Assembly: GCF_947501425.1 (NCBI RefSeq)
Contig: NZ_CANMVN010000004.1
Location: forward strand, 248,001 to 312,000
Length of the DNA stretch: 64,000 bases
Origin: an uncultured Psychroserpens sp.
GTDB taxonomy: Bacteria; Bacteroidota; Bacteroidia; Flavobacteriales; Flavobacteriaceae
Direction of reading: 5' to 3'
The translations under genes and the position numbers were made by a program. Under the pieces are notes generated by a model. It searched no databases. It saw only the letters and a program-made list of their open reading frames with translations, and was not told where the DNA came from. This document shows, piece after piece, positions 34,896-43,586 of this stretch (its first letter is position 1; each line of letters begins with the position of its first letter).

Positions 34896-36131
34896 TTAAA
34901 ATAATTTATAACCTAAAACAACACCAACAGAATTAAAACGACCTTCAACTATTGTATAGTCATTAGTAATATCTCTCATCGTATTAATTCTAGCTTCGAT
35001 ATTAAACCTATTATCAAATTCATAACCTATACCAAACAATAAGTTTGGAGAAGATCGGATATCTAAATCTACAATACCAGGATTATCAGAGTATTCAATT
35101 TTATCTGACATGTCAAACACAATAACGTAGGCTGCGTTTACAAAAATTTTAGACTTTTCAGACAACAGAAAATAATGCCTTAAACCAATTGGAACATCAA
35201 TATACTTGTAGTCTACCGATATATCTTGTCTCCTATTGGCTTCAATTACACTTTCGTAAAAAATAGTAACAGAACTTTCATACGATTGAAAACCTGGCTC
35301 AATAAACACAGACCATCTTTTTGACTTTGAAGATAACATGTACTCTAACTCTGCTGCAATTCTATATGAACTTTGAGAACCTAAATCTCCTCCTTGTCTA
35401 TCAGCAGCTATAGCTCCTCCGTCATAAACCACATCTAAACTTGAATTAAAATAGCCAACTTTAACCGATAGGTTTAAATCTATTTTTTTATTAGGATTCT
35501 CATAAACTTTATTTAATGAAGAGCTACACATATTGTATTTAGAGACAATGTCTTTCAAATCATCTTTAGAATACTTTAAATCTCTTGTTTGATCTAGTGT
35601 AATACTCTCACATTTTAACTCATCAAATATTTGTTTTTTGTATGTTGAATTTGTTCCAAGTGTTTTATTTGTGAGTAAATACTTTTTATAAACAAGCGGC
35701 TGAAGATCTGTTTCACCAATTCTAATGAAAAAACGATTTTTATCATTATCATGAAAGTAAAATAAATCGGCGTCGCCTTCAATTAGTTGTTTCAAAAAAA
35801 CCGTTTGATTCAAATATTCAGGCTCTTTAGTAATACTCAGTTTATTGGCTCTGGATGATGACTGATCAATATCAACACTAAACCTCTCAAACTTGATATA
35901 ATCACCTATTCCAAATTCTTTTACATTTTCGATATCTGTGATGAGTGTTTCTTTAGACGCTTTAGACAACCTGTATTTGAACTCTGTCGGATTATTATTC
36001 CAATCAACATTTTTTATATACACCTCAGTTCTCTTATTTTGATTATCTATTATATAACCAGGCTCATAATTTAATTGAGCAAATGACAAGAAACTAAAAA
36101 ATAAAAAAAAGAAAAGTAGATTGGATTTCAT
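34896..36131 (-). CDS. Outer-membrane beta-barrel protein, paralog A
   Basis: 411 aa. Signal peptide to SFAQ; an N-terminal half (about 20-200) that is not a barrel and contains a Cys-bearing ELKCESI and NMCSSS pair; and a C-terminal barrel-like half (about 220-411) of alternating strands ending in GVVLGYKLF with a terminal Phe, as outer-membrane proteins do. Paralogous to 36678-37913 along its whole length (for example SSSRANKLS against SSSKASKLS, IYKKYY/VYKKYL, GLRHY, NLLFGLGYEF). Function unknown. Confidence 0.8.
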   Translation of the reverse strand: MKSNLLFFFLFFSFLSFAQLNYEPGYIIDNQNKRTEVYIKNVDWNNNPTEFKYRLSKASKETLITDIENVKEFGIGDYIKFERFSVDIDQSSSRANKLSITKEPEYLNQTVFLKQLIEGDADLFYFHDNDKNRFFIRIGETDLQPLVYKKYLLTNKTLGTNSTYKKQIFDELKCESITLDQTRDLKYSKDDLKDIVSKYNMCSSSLNKVYENPNKKIDLNLSVKVGYFNSSLDVVYDGGAIAADRQGGDLGSQSSYRIAAELEYMLSSKSKRWSVFIEPGFQSYESSVTIFYESVIEANRRQDISVDYKYIDVPIGLRHYFLLSEKSKIFVNAAYVIVFDMSDKIEYSDNPGIVDLDIRSSPNLLFGIGYEFDNRFNIEARINTMRDITNDYTIVEGRFNSVGVVLGYKLF

Positions 36132-36438
36132 AAATAGGAAAATTAAAATTTATTAATAGCTGCAATGATATGCATTGATCCAATAGCTACAAAATTAAAG
36201 TTTCCTTTTTTACAAATTAAGAATTAATATAAACCTAATGTTAGCATAACATAAGACTATTAGATAATGCCCATCTTTGTATCAGTTAGCAGAATAATAC
36301 CATTCATTTTGAATTAGAAAAGTTAGTTGCAAAAATCGATCTTGTCCTAAGGTCGGTTTTTTTTTGGCCTTTTTGTAAATTTATCTTGCTCAATTACAAT
36401 ATTTTATCTACATTTAATTACGAAAAGCCATTACCATA
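36132..36438. other. Intergenic region with possible small RNA
   Basis: 307 bases. Candidate -7 for paralog A (TAATTTTG on the minus strand, 36190-36197); on the plus strand CATCTTTG near 36271-36278 and, about 75 bases on, a stem with T-run (36338-36368) with no coding frame between. Confidence 0.4.
36338..36368 (+). terminator. Intrinsic terminator without an upstream protein gene
   Basis: Stem CGATCTT/AAGGTCG (one G-T pair) with a short loop and nine T. It can only end a short transcript begun after 36132 on the plus strand, so it suggests a small RNA of about 80-90 bases. Confidence 0.55.
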
Positions 36439-36639
36439 ATGAATCAGACTAAGAAAATTATAAATCACCAATCCTTGTTACTTTCACGTTACAAAAAGTT
36501 GGTTGAACAAGCTTATAATTTTCGCCAGACCGATTCTGCACTTAGTGATATTTCAGAATATAAAGCCATCAAGTTACTTCACAAGATCAATAAACTGAAA
36601 TACCTAATTAGAGATTTAAACACACTACAGCAAAACTAA
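36439..36639 (+). CDS. Small helical protein, Lacal_2735-like
   Basis: 66 aa. Basic and helical, without a signal. The core (RYKKLVEQAYNFRQTDSALSDISEYKAIKLLHKI) resembles the small flavobacterial Lacal_2735 family pattern YxKLxxEAxxLxxTxRxxSDxxxxEAxxxLxxI; assignment is by eye. Function unknown. It is placed between the two outer-membrane paralogs on the other strand. Confidence 0.65.
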   Translation: MNQTKKIINHQSLLLSRYKKLVEQAYNFRQTDSALSDISEYKAIKLLHKINKLKYLIRDLNTLQQN

Positions 36640-36677
36640 AAAAGCTAGACTGTAGCGTATCAAATCATTATTTCCAA

Positions 36678-37913
36678 TTACAAAAATCTATATCCTAGTA
36701 CAACTCCGTAGCTACTAAACTCTCCGTTATAGGTCACAAAACTTGAGAGTATATCTCTATTAGTATATGTTCTGGCTTCGATACTAAATCTATCGTTGAA
36801 TTCATATCCTAATCCGAAAAGTAAATTTGAACTTGATTTGATGTCAGGATCATTATCTGTGGCAACAGAATCATCAGCATAGTCAATTTCATCTGTTAAA
36901 TCAACCGTTAGTACTAAAGCCGCATTAATAAAAATCTTTGATTTATCACTCAAATACATATAGTGACGCAATCCAAACGGAATTTCAATGACTTTATAAT
37001 CTATTGTAGCAGTATCTTCAAAAACTGTCACATCGTTTTCTACTCTAATATCTACAGAAGACGAGTAACTCATGAATGTTGGCTCTAAAAAAACACCCCA
37101 TTTGTTTTTATTAAATGGCAATAAGGATTCTAACTCCAAACCAAATCTCGGTCCTATTTCCTGCGGAAATTGAGCAGATTGTCTATCTTGTCTGATAGCT
37201 CCTTCATCAAATTCTACATTCAACTGATTGACGCTTAAACCTGCTTTCACTCTAATATTGAACTTCCCTTTAAGTGGTTCTTCTTGTAAGACTAAGTTTT
37301 CTCCACTAATACAGATATTATAGTCTGAGAAGAAACCAACGAGATCATCCTGATTATAATCAATTTCTCTCAAGGTATTGGAATCAATTCCTCGACATTT
37401 CATAGTGTCAAAAAGTGTTTTTCTGTAGGATTCGTTTGTGGCAACCGAGTTATTAGAAACATAATATTTCTTATAAATTAAAGGTTCAATTTTTCCACCA
37501 TCCAGCTGATAAAAGAACCGCTTAAACTTGTTACTTTTATAAGCGTACAATTTTGCGTCACCAGACACCAACTCTCTAATAAATACAGTTTCAGATTTAA
37601 AATTTGGCTCAGGTCTATTGCTAAGTTTAGAAGCTTTTGATGAGGATTGATCTACTTGGACAGTTGCTTTTACATATTTAATGCTATTTCCAATCATAAA
37701 ACTGCTTACAGATGTTATGTCGGCAGTGATTGTTTCAGAATTTTCTTCTAATCTGTATTGAACTTCCAATGGATTGTTACTCCAATCCAGGTTTCTAATG
37801 TAACAATCAATTTTTTTACCAGTATTATCAATAACGTATCCTTTTTCGTATTTGATTTGTGCAAATAAGGTAAAAGAAAAGAGGAATAAAAAGAGGGTAA
37901 TAGTTGACTTCAT
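36678..37913 (-). CDS. Outer-membrane beta-barrel protein, paralog B
   Basis: 411 aa, same length and layout as paralog A: signal peptide to LFAQ, non-barrel N-terminal half with KCRGID and NICIS, and a strand-rich C-terminal half ending GVVLGYRFL. The two genes are a tandem duplication split by the small plus-strand gene. It begins 27 bases after the metal-chelate receptor gene, so it is probably co-transcribed with it. Confidence 0.8.
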   Translation of the reverse strand: MKSTITLFLFLFSFTLFAQIKYEKGYVIDNTGKKIDCYIRNLDWSNNPLEVQYRLEENSETITADITSVSSFMIGNSIKYVKATVQVDQSSSKASKLSNRPEPNFKSETVFIRELVSGDAKLYAYKSNKFKRFFYQLDGGKIEPLIYKKYYVSNNSVATNESYRKTLFDTMKCRGIDSNTLREIDYNQDDLVGFFSDYNICISGENLVLQEEPLKGKFNIRVKAGLSVNQLNVEFDEGAIRQDRQSAQFPQEIGPRFGLELESLLPFNKNKWGVFLEPTFMSYSSSVDIRVENDVTVFEDTATIDYKVIEIPFGLRHYMYLSDKSKIFINAALVLTVDLTDEIDYADDSVATDNDPDIKSSSNLLFGLGYEFNDRFSIEARTYTNRDILSSFVTYNGEFSSYGVVLGYRFL

Positions 37914-37940
37914 AAATGAGTTTTTTTTAGGTTAATATTT

Positions 37941-38738
37941 TTAAGATGTAAGTAATTTCTCAAAAATTGTACCAAAATACTTGTATGAATATTTCAATCT
38001 ACTCCCATACCAGGAAAATAATTCTCCATCAATAATAATAACCTGTTTATTTGGATATTTTACAAAAAACTCTTGTTTGTCTTTTTCCTTAAACGGAAAT
38101 GGCTCACTGGAGAGCAATATCACTTCGGCATCATTAAGTAAGGGATCATCAAGAAGCACTTCTGGATAACGCTCTCTCTTTTTAAATACATTATCAAAGC
38201 CAGCTTCAGTCATCATAACATTGACAAACGTATGATTAGCACAAACCATCCATGGATTTTTCCAAATGAAATAGGCTACCTTACACTGCTTTCTGTTCAA
38301 AAACTTCTCTCTAAATACATTACGCTCATTATTAATAACTGATATGAGTTGTTCTCCTTTTGATTTAATCTTGAATAAAGCACTATACATCTTAATAAGC
38401 TCATAACAGTCATCAAGATTATTTATATCACTAACATGAACAGCTGCTATAGTTTCCAATTCTGAAACCATTTCCTGAGTATTCTCTTCCTTATTACATA
38501 AAATGATATCTGGCTTTAAGGCTTTGATTTTATTCATGTTTACTGCCTTAGTTCCTCCTACAATAGTTTTTTCCTTTCGCAAATATTCAGGATGAACACA
38601 AAACTTGGTCACTCCAACTATTGACGCTTCTAAACCAAGATCAACTAGTAATTCTGTTTGAGAAGGCACTAAAGAGATAATGCGTTTGGGAGTGGTCTCA
38701 AACTCTAAAAGCCTTTTAAGTTGGTCTCGATGTATCAT
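37941..38738 (-). CDS. BtuF-like helical-backbone metal receptor
   Basis: 265 aa. Cobalamin/siderophore-type substrate-binding fold: KRIISLVPSQTELLVDLGLEASIVGVTKFCVHP opens the first lobe, a long helix links the lobes, and NVMMTEAGFDNVF with EVILLSSEPFPF forms the second. There is no signal peptide, which is usual for the shorter members of this family in flavobacteria and leaves its location unclear. Lies 36 bases downstream of pyrF. Confidence 0.85.
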   Translation of the reverse strand: MIHRDQLKRLLEFETTPKRIISLVPSQTELLVDLGLEASIVGVTKFCVHPEYLRKEKTIVGGTKAVNMNKIKALKPDIILCNKEENTQEMVSELETIAAVHVSDINNLDDCYELIKMYSALFKIKSKGEQLISVINNERNVFREKFLNRKQCKVAYFIWKNPWMVCANHTFVNVMMTEAGFDNVFKKRERYPEVLLDDPLLNDAEVILLSSEPFPFKEKDKQEFFVKYPNKQVIIIDGELFSWYGSRLKYSYKYFGTIFEKLLTS

Positions 38739-38774
38739 GATGAGAAGCTAAAAATACTCAGCTAAGCGCTATGT

Positions 38775-39590
38775 CTACTGCAATAAAATGATCTTCATTT
38801 GCTCCTGGAGCTCCTGAGCCTTACGAGCTGCAGCCTGTGCAAAATCATCCTCTTGTGACGCATAAATAATTCCTCTTGAAGAGTTGATTAGCAATCCCAC
38901 AGAATCATTCATTCCATATTTACACACCTCCTGCAAATTTCCGCCTTGAGCTCCAACACCTGGAACCAACAGAAAGCTATCAGGTATAATCTGTCTTATA
39001 TCTGCAAGGTATTCAGCTTTAGTAGCACCAACCACGTACATTAAATTGTTGGAGTTTTTCCATGATTTTGAAATCTCTAGAACTTGTTTGTATAACTCTT
39101 GCCCATTAACTGTTTTTGTTTGGAAATCAAAAGCTCCTTGATTGGAAGTTAAGGCTAACATAATAGTATGTTTGTCTTCAAAAGCTAAAAAAGGCTCTAC
39201 AGAATCTTTTCCCATATAAGGTGCTACAGTAACACTATCAAAGGCTAGGTCTTCAAAAAATGCTTTAGCATACATCGTACTGGTATTACCGATATCACCA
39301 CGTTTGGCATCAGCAATGGTAAATATTTCGGGATGCTTAACATTGAGATACATAATAGTCTTCTCTAAAGCTTTCCATCCTTTAAGTCCGTAGGCTTCAT
39401 AAAAAGCAGTGTTTGGTTTATAAGCGATACATAAATGATGAGTCGCATCAATTATAGCCTTATTGAAAGCAAATATTGGATCTTCCTCTTTTAATAAATG
39501 CTTTGGAATTTTATCTAAATCGACATCCAATCCTATACAAAGAAAAGAGTTCTTTTTTTTGATTTGTTGTGTAAGTTCTTGTGTTGTCAT
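38775..39590 (-). CDS. pyrF: Orotidine-5'-phosphate decarboxylase (type 2)
   Basis: 271 aa from the ATG at 39590; the frame is open to 39620, but the extra codons lie in the terminator stem. Converts OMP to UMP, the last step of de novo pyrimidine synthesis. The catalytic lysine motif is in [23 protein letters not shown] and [11 protein letters not shown] match type 2 (TIGR02127). An intrinsic terminator ends only a few bases before its ATG, which may be an attenuation device. Followed by the BtuF-like gene. Confidence 0.93.
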   Translation of the reverse strand: MTTQELTQQIKKKNSFLCIGLDVDLDKIPKHLLKEEDPIFAFNKAIIDATHHLCIAYKPNTAFYEAYGLKGWKALEKTIMYLNVKHPEIFTIADAKRGDIGNTSTMYAKAFFEDLAFDSVTVAPYMGKDSVEPFLAFEDKHTIMLALTSNQGAFDFQTKTVNGQELYKQVLEISKSWKNSNNLMYVVGATKAEYLADIRQIIPDSFLLVPGVGAQGGNLQEVCKYGMNDSVGLLINSSRGIIYASQEDDFAQAAARKAQELQEQMKIILLQ

Positions 39591-39593
39591 ATT

Positions 39594-39617
39594 AAAAAAG
39601 CCTCTAAAACAGAGGCT
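39594..39617 (-). terminator. Terminator between prfA and pyrF
   Basis: On the minus strand, arms AGCCTCT/AGAGGCT (39611-39617 and 39599-39605), 5-base loop, then six T just before the pyrF ATG. Ends prfA; pyrF transcription needs read-through or a start within it. Confidence 0.8.
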
Positions 39618-39623
39618 CAAAAT

Positions 39624-40700
39624 TTATATGTGTTCGTCACTAGCTTTTAACTTCTCAGTATTTTCAGCTAGCATTAATTCATCAATTATTTTTTGAATAT
39701 CACCATTGATGATATTCTGAAGATCATATAAAGTCAATCCTATTCTATGATCGGTTACACGACCTTGCGGATAATTATAAGTTCTAATCTTAGCACTTCT
39801 ATCTCCAGAGGTTACCATACTACCTCGTTTAGCCGCATCTGCTTCCTGTTTTTTTGCTAATTCCAGATCATATAAACGAGAACGCAATACTTTGAATGCC
39901 TTCTCTTTGTTTTTATGCTGTGACTTTTGATCCTGGCATTGTGCTACTAATCCGGTTGGTTCGTGAGTTAATCTAACAGCTGAATAGGTTGTATTTACCG
40001 ACTGACCTCCTGGACCTGACGAGCAGAAATAATCGATACGTACATCTTTAGGGTCAATCTCCACATCAAATTCTTCAGCCTCAGGAAATACCATACAAGT
40101 TGCAGCACTGGTATGAACTCGCCCTTGGGTTTCAGTTTGAGGCACACGTTGCACACGATGCACACCGGCTTCAAATTTTAAAGTTCCGTAAACATCATCA
40201 CCTGTGACTTCAAACTGAATTTCTTTAAATCCACCATTAGTCCCTTCGCTGTAATCTACAGTACTCACATTCCAACCTTTACTCTCGCAATACTTAGTGT
40301 ACATTCTATAAAGATCACCTGCAAAAATACTTGCCTCATCTCCACCAGTTCCGGCACGCAACTCAACAACAGCATTTTTAGAATCTTCAGGGTCTTTAGG
40401 TATGAGTAAAAACCGTATATCGTCTTCTAATTTTGGAATTCCTTCTTTGGCCTCTTCATATTGCATCTTAGCCATTTCTACCATTTCAGGATCACTTCCA
40501 TCTGCAATAATCTCTTCTGCTTCTTTTAAATTATTGGTAAGCTCTATGTATAATTCACGTTTATCCATCAGCAAACGTAAATCTTTATACTCTTTATTGA
40601 GTTGTACATATCGTTTTTGATCAGTTATGATGTCGGGCTGAATGATCAAATCACTCACTTCATCAAAACGTTGCTTAACTATTTGTAATTTCTCTAACAT
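39624..40700 (-). CDS. prfA: Peptide chain release factor 1
   Basis: 358 aa. Reads UAA and UAG and releases the peptide chain in the ribosome. Has the GGQ loop in [15 protein letters not shown], the PxT-type region in the N-terminal domain and [15 protein letters not shown]. Length is normal for RF1. Predicted promoter TATTTTTG at 40722-40729. Separated from pyrF by a terminator. Confidence 0.96.
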   Translation of the reverse strand: MLEKLQIVKQRFDEVSDLIIQPDIITDQKRYVQLNKEYKDLRLLMDKRELYIELTNNLKEAEEIIADGSDPEMVEMAKMQYEEAKEGIPKLEDDIRFLLIPKDPEDSKNAVVELRAGTGGDEASIFAGDLYRMYTKYCESKGWNVSTVDYSEGTNGGFKEIQFEVTGDDVYGTLKFEAGVHRVQRVPQTETQGRVHTSAATCMVFPEAEEFDVEIDPKDVRIDYFCSSGPGGQSVNTTYSAVRLTHEPTGLVAQCQDQKSQHKNKEKAFKVLRSRLYDLELAKKQEADAAKRGSMVTSGDRSAKIRTYNYPQGRVTDHRIGLTLYDLQNIINGDIQKIIDELMLAENTEKLKASDEHI

Positions 40701-40721
40701 CTATCTTCTAAAATTGAGATT

Positions 40722-40729
40722 CAAAAATA
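40722..40729 (-). promoter_or_regulatory. Candidate -7 promoter element (TATTTTTG) for prfA
   Basis: Full match on the minus strand, 22 bases before the prfA ATG. Confidence 0.4.
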
Positions 40730-40810
40730 CGATAATTTATGGATTAGCCATAGTGAATAAGTTGTTACTGCCTTCAAAAATATTCTTATATCTTTTGACG
40801 TTATATCCTC

Positions 40811-41101
40811 ATGCGAAAGCAAGTAAAATCTATACTAAACTACTACAAATCAATGGCTTTGTGGTCATTTATTGTGACGCTGGGAATTACTATAATCAAC
40901 CCTGAGCTCATTTTAGCGTTATCAACAAAACTATTTTTAGTCTTTGTATTGTGGTTTATGATAAGTGACCGAAAGGTAAGACAGCGTTTACGTTTTTACA
41001 GAATTAGTGGTGTTTCAAACATTAAATTTTTTACCGTAATCTATCTTTTTGATGGTTTTCTGACAACGACCTTCTTACTGTTAATAAAAGGCTTTATTTA
41101 A
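40811..41101 (+). CDS. Small membrane protein, possible
   Basis: 96 aa with three hydrophobic segments (LWSFIVTLGITIINPELILAL, LFLVFVLWFMI, and a C-terminal FFTVIYLFDGFLTTTFLLLI) and basic loops between. No family recognised. Convergent with purM, overlapping its stop by four bases. Composition is that of an inner-membrane protein; function unknown. Confidence 0.65.
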   Translation: MRKQVKSILNYYKSMALWSFIVTLGITIINPELILALSTKLFLVFVLWFMISDRKVRQRLRFYRISGVSNIKFFTVIYLFDGFLTTTFLLLIKGFI

Positions 41102-42276
41102 TATTCAAAAACGCCATACTCACTTTTGATCGTAAGTTTTTTTACTTCGGAAGCTTCAACACGTCCAATGATTTGCGCATTGACATTAAAAGATTTTGAT
41201 ATCGCTATAATATCTTCGGCTATTTCAGAAGACACATATAACTCCATGCGATGACCACAATTGAACACCTGATACATTTCTTTCCAATCGGTTTCAGATT
41301 GCTCCTGTATCAATTTGAATAATGGCGGAATAGCAAACATGTTATCCTTTACAATATGCAAATTATCAATAAAATGCAAGATTTTAGTTTGAGCACCTCC
41401 AGAACAATGAACCATACCATGCAAACTTTCCGAAGAAAATTTAGATAAGATAGCTTTAATAATTGGCGCGTAAGTTCGTGTAGGTGACAATACTAATTTA
41501 CCAGCATCGATAGGTGAATGCTCTACAGCATCGGTTAGTTTTGTTTGTCCGGAATACACCAAATCTTCGGGAACAGATGCATCAAAACTTTCAGGATATT
41601 TTTCAGCCAAATACTTATGAAACACATCATGACGAGCAGATGTTAAGCCATTACTACCCATACCTCCGTTGTACTCAGTTTCATATGTAGCTTGCCCAAA
41701 GCTTTCAAGACCAACAATCACGTCACCAGCTTGAATATTTGCGTTATCAATAACATTACTTCGTTTCATACGAGCTGTCACTGTAGAATCTACAATGATG
41801 GTACGCACTAAATCGCCAACATCGGCTGTTTCGCCTCCAGTTGAATGGATGGTAACGCCAAATGACTTAAGATCTTTGATAAGTTCTTCTGTACCATTAA
41901 TTATTGCTGAAATAACTTCACCTGGAATTAAGTTTTTATTACGACCAATAGTTGATGACAGCATGATATTATCGGTAGCGCCAACGCATAACAAATCGTC
42001 AATATTCATGATAAGTGCATCTTGAGCTATCCCTTTCCAAACAGAAAGATCTCCAGTCTCTTTCCAATACATATAGGCAAGTGAACTTTTGGTTCCTGCA
42101 CCATCAGCGTGCATAATCAGGCAATAGTCTTCATTATTGGTTAAATAATCGGGAACAATTTTGCAAAATGCTTTTGGAAATAACCCTTTGTCTATATTCT
42201 TGATGGCATTATGCACATCTTCTTTAGAGGCTGAAACACCCCTTTGCGCATAACGTTTACTGATATCTTGGCTCAT
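41098..42276 (-). CDS. purM: Phosphoribosylformylglycinamidine cyclo-ligase (AIR synthase)
   Basis: 392 aa from ATG at 42276; a TTG further up (42294) lies inside the predicted promoter and is rejected. Ring closure step of purine synthesis (FGAM to AIR, ATP-dependent). Motifs: YCLIMHADGAGTKSSLAY, HSTGGETADVGD and MVHCSGGAQTKI, matching the PurM/AIRS superfamily. Slightly longer than E. coli PurM, typical for Bacteroidota. Promoter TATTTTTG overlaps the false start. Confidence 0.92.
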   Translation of the reverse strand: MSQDISKRYAQRGVSASKEDVHNAIKNIDKGLFPKAFCKIVPDYLTNNEDYCLIMHADGAGTKSSLAYMYWKETGDLSVWKGIAQDALIMNIDDLLCVGATDNIMLSSTIGRNKNLIPGEVISAIINGTEELIKDLKSFGVTIHSTGGETADVGDLVRTIIVDSTVTARMKRSNVIDNANIQAGDVIVGLESFGQATYETEYNGGMGSNGLTSARHDVFHKYLAEKYPESFDASVPEDLVYSGQTKLTDAVEHSPIDAGKLVLSPTRTYAPIIKAILSKFSSESLHGMVHCSGGAQTKILHFIDNLHIVKDNMFAIPPLFKLIQEQSETDWKEMYQVFNCGHRMELYVSSEIAEDIIAISKSFNVNAQIIGRVEASEVKKLTIKSEYGVFEY

Positions 42277-42293
42277 GGCTTTGTTTTGAGCCA

Positions 42294-42301
42294 CAAAAAT
42301 A
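42294..42301 (-). promoter_or_regulatory. Candidate -7 promoter element (TATTTTTG) for purM
   Basis: Full match on the minus strand, 17 bases before the ATG at 42276; the final TTG of the element is the alternative start. Confidence 0.45.
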
Positions 42302-42312
42302 AGAATTGTTAA

Positions 42313-42996
42313 TTACAATTTACGCCTATTTTTATCATCTGTTATTGAATTTGCTTCAATAACGGTAGAATAATCCTTTAATATTTTAGCTTTCTTCTCA
42401 GCACCTCCAAAATAGAAATTAGTTCCAAAGGCAATTCTGAAATACGTATCATCAGATGCTCCGGCTTCCAAACCATCAAGCGTATCACTAGACACATAGT
42501 TATAATCTGTATAAATTTTTAATGATAATTTATTTGAAACCACACATTCTAATCCAATACCACCTTGAACTTTAGCTGCTGTTTCTTTAAAGTGATTGGA
42601 AGCATTATAACCTGCTCCACCAAAAATAAATGGAGAAAAGCGCTCATGAGGAATTAATAACAACTCCATATTTAGGTCAAAGGACATGAATCCTTCATTA
42701 TAGATATCTATATATGCGAGATTAAATTTATGGTATCCAAAATCTATTGCTAAATGTGGTGTTAAATGTCTTTTGTATCCAAAATGACTGTAAATCTCAA
42801 ACATTGGATCCACAAAATCACCATTAATAACAGATGTACCTATGGCCACATCAAAGGCATTTGTTCCTCTTATATCGTAAAATTTGGTTTTAGGTTCAAT
42901 TGGTATTTCAGTATCCTCTTGAGTAAAGGCTTGAAACACTGTTAAACATGCTACTAGTGTTAGTAAATGTAAACGAATTTGTTGTGCTATCATCAA
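42313..42996 (-). CDS. Outer-membrane beta-barrel protein
   Basis: 227 aa. Signal peptide (HLLTLVACLTVFQAFTQ), then about eight amphipathic strands (FGYKRHLTPHLAIDFGYHKFNL, PFIFGGAGYNASNHF, LSLKIYTDYNYVSSD, YFRIAFGTNFYFG), a barrel of the OmpA-like 8-strand class, then a short charged tail. It lies upstream of purM on the same strand, 36 bases away from the purM ATG. Function unknown. Confidence 0.8.
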   Translation of the reverse strand: MMIAQQIRLHLLTLVACLTVFQAFTQEDTEIPIEPKTKFYDIRGTNAFDVAIGTSVINGDFVDPMFEIYSHFGYKRHLTPHLAIDFGYHKFNLAYIDIYNEGFMSFDLNMELLLIPHERFSPFIFGGAGYNASNHFKETAAKVQGGIGLECVVSNKLSLKIYTDYNYVSSDTLDGLEAGASDDTYFRIAFGTNFYFGGAEKKAKILKDYSTVIEANSITDDKNRRKL

Positions 42997-43124
42997 ATCT
43001 TGTTTTGGTTAAACTAAACCAATAACAAATAGACATTAGATTCAAAAGATTTGGGCAAAGGGCTGGCAATATAAAAAATTAATTTTCAATGAGTTATGTT
43101 TTTATCAAAAATTAACTATGGAGC

Positions 43125-43170
43125 ATAAAAAAAGACAAATGAATTTTATAAAACCCATTTGTCTTTCTAA
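43125..43170 (-). terminator. Terminator of the 46-aa gene
   Basis: Arms AAAGACAAATG/CATTTGTCTTT (43131-43141, 43156-43166); on the minus strand followed by T-run. Confidence 0.82.
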
Positions 43171-43219
43171 TTGGCAATGATAGCAATGCCAACTAATTTT
43201 TGTAAGCATCAAAAATCAT

Positions 43220-43360
43220 TTACGATTCTGCTTGAAATCTCGCTTCAGTTTTAACAACATTGTCCTGCGTAAGGTCATCTTTCACGTCGTTAGAATCGTC
43301 CTGAGAAAACAACAAGGTAGCAAACATAAGAGCAGCTACGCTTAGTAGTAACTTCTTCAT
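43220..43360 (-). CDS. Small secreted protein (46 aa)
   Basis: ATG (43358-43360) to TAA (43220-43222). A textbook signal peptide (KKLLLSVAALMFATLLFSQ) is followed by an acidic 26-residue mature part (DDSNDVKDDLTQDNVV, ending RFQAES). It has a candidate promoter TAAGTTTG and a strong terminator just downstream, which supports a real gene. Role unknown. Confidence 0.65.
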   Translation of the reverse strand: MKKLLLSVAALMFATLLFSQDDSNDVKDDLTQDNVVKTEARFQAES

Positions 43361-43387
43361 TTTACAAAAAATTGATTAATAGCACTA

Positions 43388-43395
43388 CAAACTTA
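43388..43395 (-). promoter_or_regulatory. Candidate -7 promoter element (TAAGTTTG) for the 46-aa gene
   Basis: Full TAnnTTTG match on the minus strand, 28 bases before the ATG. Confidence 0.4.
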
Positions 43396-43534
43396 ACTAT
43401 TTGCACCAGTGTTTACTTAGGTTTAACTATATTTTCGATTAGTTGATAAAATTATGCGTTGAAATGCAATAATTATGGTCAGTATATACGTATGACTACG
43501 TAGTTATCAACACTTTCATGATCATAAAAAACAT

Positions 43535-43560
43535 AAAAGCCTCATTAAATGAGGCTTTTA
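43535..43560. terminator. Terminator of glutamine synthetase III
   Basis: Stem AAAAGCCTCAT/ATGAGGCTTTT with a 3-base loop (TAA); T-run on both strands. Confidence 0.85.
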
Positions 43561-43586
43561 AGCTATAGGTACCAGTTTGGTTATAA

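Larger units (their letters stand above)
42997..43586. other. Intergenic stretches flanking a 46-aa gene
   Basis: 223 bases left and 226 bases right of the small gene at 43220-43360. They contain two terminators (43125-43170, 43535-43560) and a -7-like element (43388-43395). Nothing else recognised. Confidence 0.5.

Noticed and set aside
40642-40905. 87-codon plus-strand frame
   Set aside because: Overlaps the start of prfA antisense and shares the region with the better supported 40811-41101 frame.
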